Source: Apodemus sylvaticus (taxonomy: Eukaryota > Chordata > Mammalia > Rodentia > Muridae). From it: 64,000 nucleotides of DNA. Both the position numbers and the translations under genes were made by a program. Position 1 is the first letter of the stretch, and every line of letters starts with the position of its first letter. The DNA lies in the NCBI RefSeq assembly GCF_947179515.1, contig NC_067474.1, positions 96,103,324-96,167,323 on the forward strand, in the 5' to 3' direction. Positions 61,160 through 64,000 of the stretch are shown in pieces. Below the pieces are notes generated by a model that was not told the DNA's origin, did no database searches, and saw only the letters and a list, made by a program, of their open reading frames with translations.

Positions 61160-61510
61160 ACATCTTTTCCTTCCTTAGTTCATAAACATTCTGGTTCCGT
61201 GACCTCCGTGCAGCTTGGTCTTTGCGTGAGTCCAGAACTGGAGGGGGGGCTGTCCCCAAAGCTGTTGCCTATCCCCGGGATATGTTCTTCTAGCTGGGCT
61301 GCCTTGTCTGACCTCAGTGGAAGAGGATGTGCCTAGCTTCTCAGAGACTTGAAGTGCCAGGGTGAGCGGATACCCAGGGGGACCCCACCCACTCAGAGGA
61401 GAAGGGGAGTGGGAATGGGGAAGGATTGGAGGAGGAGGTGAGTGGGAGGGGGCAATGAGTGGGGTGTAAAGAGAGTAAGTAAATAAATGATTAATTTAAA
61501 AGAATTTTAA
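61160..61510 (+). mobile_element. Mouse L1 3' UTR and tail
   Basis: GGGATATGTTCTTCTAGCTG, GGCTGCCTTGTCTGACC, GAGACTTGAAGTGCCAGG, the G-rich run AGGAGAAGGGGAGTGGGAATG and AGTAAGTAAATAAATG follow the order of rodent L1 3' UTRs. 61380-61470 is the G-rich polypurine part typical of L1. The element is severely 5'-truncated. Confidence 0.85.
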
Positions 61511-61536
61511 AAACCTGTCTGCTCTTGGATACAAAC

Positions 61537-61650
61537 AAGGGAAGGAAGAGAAGAAGGAAGGAGGAAAGGAAAGAAAAAGAGAGAAAAAGAAAATCATAGA
61601 GAAGAAAAGAATGGAAAATAAGAGGAAACAAGAAAGAAAAAAAACAAGTA
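61537..61650. repeat. Purine-rich GAAA-type tract
   Basis: About 110 bases almost entirely A and G (GGAAGGAAGAGAAGAAGG and similar), able to form triplex DNA. Confidence 0.9.
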
Positions 61651-62501
61651 GTGTGCTAACCTAGATCAATGCTCTGTAATCTTGTTTTTTATGCCCATAA
61701 GAATCTGCTCCCTCCCCCCACTTTCCCTACACTAAAGTCAATAAGGAATGCAATTTAACAATGCTTTTAGGGCTTGACATGTAGCTGTTCCATTTTATAA
61801 AGGTGGCCGCCATCCTCATGTGTTTTAGCTTGGAGATATTTAAGAATGCTTTTGACTTACCCAGTGGGACTTACAAGCTGCTTTTCTCTTCTTTGAATCC
61901 CTTCAAGCTCACCAATTAATGAAGCACATTAGAGTGGCCTTCAATGTTTATTCTGAAACATCGCCCATGCATAGATGAGTACTGTAGCTGGCTCTTGACC
62001 CTATCAAGATTTTGTACATACTAATTTGCTATTGGCAAACTCATCTCAGGCTGGACTTCTTATTCAATGTTCACGGGTGTTTTTATAACGTGAAATTGTG
62101 TTAACTAAATTTGGCTTGAGGCTGCCTCCATACTTTGAGTTCCTACCGTAACAAACTGGCACCTAGTTTAATAGGGAATCTGAAAAGCTAACTTAAGTCT
62201 ATTTTTGTCACCAATAGTGGAGCCTCAGCCAATCACAGCACTGTCAGTCAGTCACAGACGGCCAATTTATCAGATTAAATTCAAGGTGCAGGCCTCACCC
62301 ATCAGGCTGACTCCAGAATGATGTGTCTGTTCTTTGTCTGTGTGCAAGCTGCCCGCGCCCTAGGGGTAGGGAGAGGGAGGCTCTCTGAACTGTTCCTGCT
62401 TCTGGGGACTGCTGAATTTGAACATTTCTCTCTACTAAAATGTTCATAAATCTAGACTGAATAGTTTTCCTTTATCTGTTGTTATGTATTAAGAATGAAA
62501 T
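61651..62501. other. Unassigned interval, possibly LTR or unique
   Basis: 62215-62290 contains GCCAATCACAGCAC and GTCAGTCAGTCACAG, CCAAT-box-like. No TATA/poly(A) arrangement was found. No exon recognised. Confidence 0.4.
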
Positions 62502-62622
62502 TAGGGCCCAGATATACACGCCTTTAATCCCAGAACTCAGGAGGCACAGGCATGTGGATCTCTATGAGTTCCAGGCCTGCCGAGGTTACATAGTGAGATC
62601 CTGTCTCAGACAAACAAAAGGG
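62502..62622 (+). mobile_element. Old B1 SINE
   Basis: AGATATACACGCCTTTAATCCC head, AGGAGGCACAGGCATGTGG, GATCCTGTCTCAGACAAAC tail. Confidence 0.8.
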
Positions 62623-62659
62623 ATGAAACTAGGAAATACTTTGAGGGCAAAGCTATCAG

Positions 62660-62885
62660 AGTCAGGCCTGCTGGTGCAGTTTTATAATCCCAGATACTGA
62701 GCAATGTGAGCTGAGAGGATTTTAAGGGGCAGCCTGGGCTACAGTCTAAATTTAAGGCCATCCTGCAACTAAGATCCTGTCTCAAATTAAAAGTCAAACT
62801 GGAATTGGGAAAACAGTTCCGGGATGAAGTGCTTGACTGGCATGCACAAAGCCTGAGATTCAATTCTCAGTGCTACGAAGAACAT
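62660..62885 (+). mobile_element. Old B1-like plus ID-like SINE
   Basis: 62660-62790 is B1-like (GTGCAGTTTTATAATCCCAG to GATCCTGTCTCAAATT). 62795-62885 is ID-like (ACAGTTCCGGGATGAAGTGC, GATTCAATTCTCAGTGC). B1 and ID parts occur together in B4 elements, though here the order is B1 then ID, so two adjacent SINEs are as likely. Confidence 0.5.
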
Positions 62886-62887
62886 AC

Positions 62888-62950
62888 ATTTACACATGTA
62901 TGCATAATACATACATACATGCATACCTACATCTAGACAGACAGACAGAA
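62888..62950. repeat. (CATA)n / (CAGA)n microsatellite
   Basis: CATACATACATGCATACC then AGACAGACAGACAG. Confidence 0.85.
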
Positions 62951-63289
62951 ACTGAGGATTGCTGATATAGTTTGGAAATCCCCAACTCAGATCTATCTCT
63001 AAGGAAATATATTCCTGCTATGGTTTATGGGCAATCAACAAGGTAGGGTCACAGCTTGTATGCAGCACATCCTGGTTTTGAAATACATCTTTAAGTTTGT
63101 TCCGGGTCCAACAGGATACCCAATTCTGTGTGATTTTACAGTTAGTAGAGTTTTTAACAGCCCAGGTCCCAGCAATGCCAAGAGGCTAGGCTCAGCCATC
63201 AGACCTCAGGATACCAAAGAGAGGAAACAGAAACAGATTGATTCAACGCGGCCACACGGGAAGAACAAATTACGGGGTCTAGTGACCCC

Positions 63290-64000
63290 CACATCTTATG
63301 GGTACTGATGTGTTTTAAGTAAGGTGTATGCATAATCCAGAGATTCTGGTCAAGGTGTTGTCCTGCCCATTACTGTCCCATCTTCAGCTCAAATCTGACT
63401 CTACAAGGTGGTCCTGCATGTTAACCAGAGCCACGCCATTTTTCAAAGCCCCTCCATTTTGGGTGAATTGGGACAGTTCTGAAATTACAGTAATTTGGTT
63501 TCCAAAACAGAAACAACTTCTTTCTGTAGATGCTGTTTTCCCACTCTATGAACACCCGGGAACAGCTAGCCAGGTGAGAAGCTTACCGGTCACCTGACAA
63601 TCTTGATCTCACCACTCCCGGGTTACCACTAGCAACGGCCAATCATGAGCCAGAACACGCTCTTCTCATCCCTCCCACTTTTGGCCTTATGTAGACTCCA
63701 GCCTGTAAGTGGATGGTGGGCTCCAGTTCCCACACCAGCCTAGGGGCTCAGCTTTTGGCCAAGTATGGGCACAATCCCAGCTCCTAGCTGACACGCCACC
63801 ACTCCTCTCCTAAGCTCTATAAAACCCCCTGTTTTAGCCCAGATGTGGGACTTCACTGGCCTCCACTTGTGAGATCAGCGAGCCCTCCCTAGAACTGCCT
63901 CCTAATAACCCTGCCTTAATCTCCTTTTTATCTGGTCAAATGTGGTCTATATCTGCATCTATGAGGGAGAGAAAAATGCCAATCTGCTACTAAGGATGTC
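63290..64000 (+). mobile_element. ERV LTR running off the window
   Basis: CCAATCATG (63637 area) and a TATA signal, CTCTATAAAACCCCC (about 63816-63830), precede an R/U5-like stretch (GGGACTTCACTGGCC, TGCCTTAATCTCC). This is the usual promoter spacing of a gammaretrovirus-like (class I) LTR. The start is uncertain and the 3' end lies outside. Confidence 0.6.

Overview
This window is mouse-type rodent nuclear DNA (Mus, or a very close relative). It is packed with B1 and B2 SINEs close to their modern mouse forms, older B1/PB1-like, B3/B4 and ID-like SINEs, MT/ORR1 (MaLR) LTRs, rodent L1 pieces and class II endogenous retrovirus (ERV) sequence. Short tandem repeats are abundant. I found no convincing protein-coding exon, CpG-island promoter, tRNA, rRNA or CRISPR. 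The window reads as intergenic or deep intronic DNA. Almost every long open frame falls in a SINE, a microsatellite or a decayed retroelement.

Layout. 1-10 kb: B1/B3 copies, an MT-type LTR, an old L1 (3.9-5.8 kb) carrying nested insertions, and several B1/B2 copies with visible target-site duplications (TSDs). 10-20 kb: a nested perfect inverted repeat with LTR-like promoter signals (10.18-10.38 kb), a U2 snRNA 5' fragment, a tail-to-tail B2 pair and more B1/B3. 20-32 kb: an MT LTR, a site where a B2 and a B1 share three copies of one TSD, a short hairpin element at 24.8 kb, a B2 split by LTR-type inserts, a second LTR-like block and an antisense L1 piece. 32-39 kb: mostly unassigned sequence, an MT LTR, and a 12-bp minisatellite that seems to have grown out of a B1 head. 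39-49 kb: several LTRs, including two related copies in direct orientation, one LTR with five CACGTG sites, and an ORR1-type LTR nested in a SINE and itself carrying a B1.

49-55.3 kb holds the two most informative structures. The first is a block of exactly 25 telomere-type hexamers (49211-49360) between the 5' end of a B2 and that B2's TSD. The second, right after it, is a degenerate betaretrovirus-like provirus (49753-55306). It has a perfect 6-bp TSD (TATGGG), gag-pol-env remnants in order, a polypurine tract and a complete 3' LTR, and most of its 5' LTR is missing. 55.4-57.3 kb is a large inverted pair of one dispersed repeat. 58-64 kb has B1/B2/B4 copies, a mouse L1 3' UTR and an ERV LTR running off the window.

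Nothing here looks like genes working together. The biology is the layered history of retrotransposition, microsatellite birth and break repair. Family names are from recognition by eye; no database search was run, and edges of old elements are approximate.
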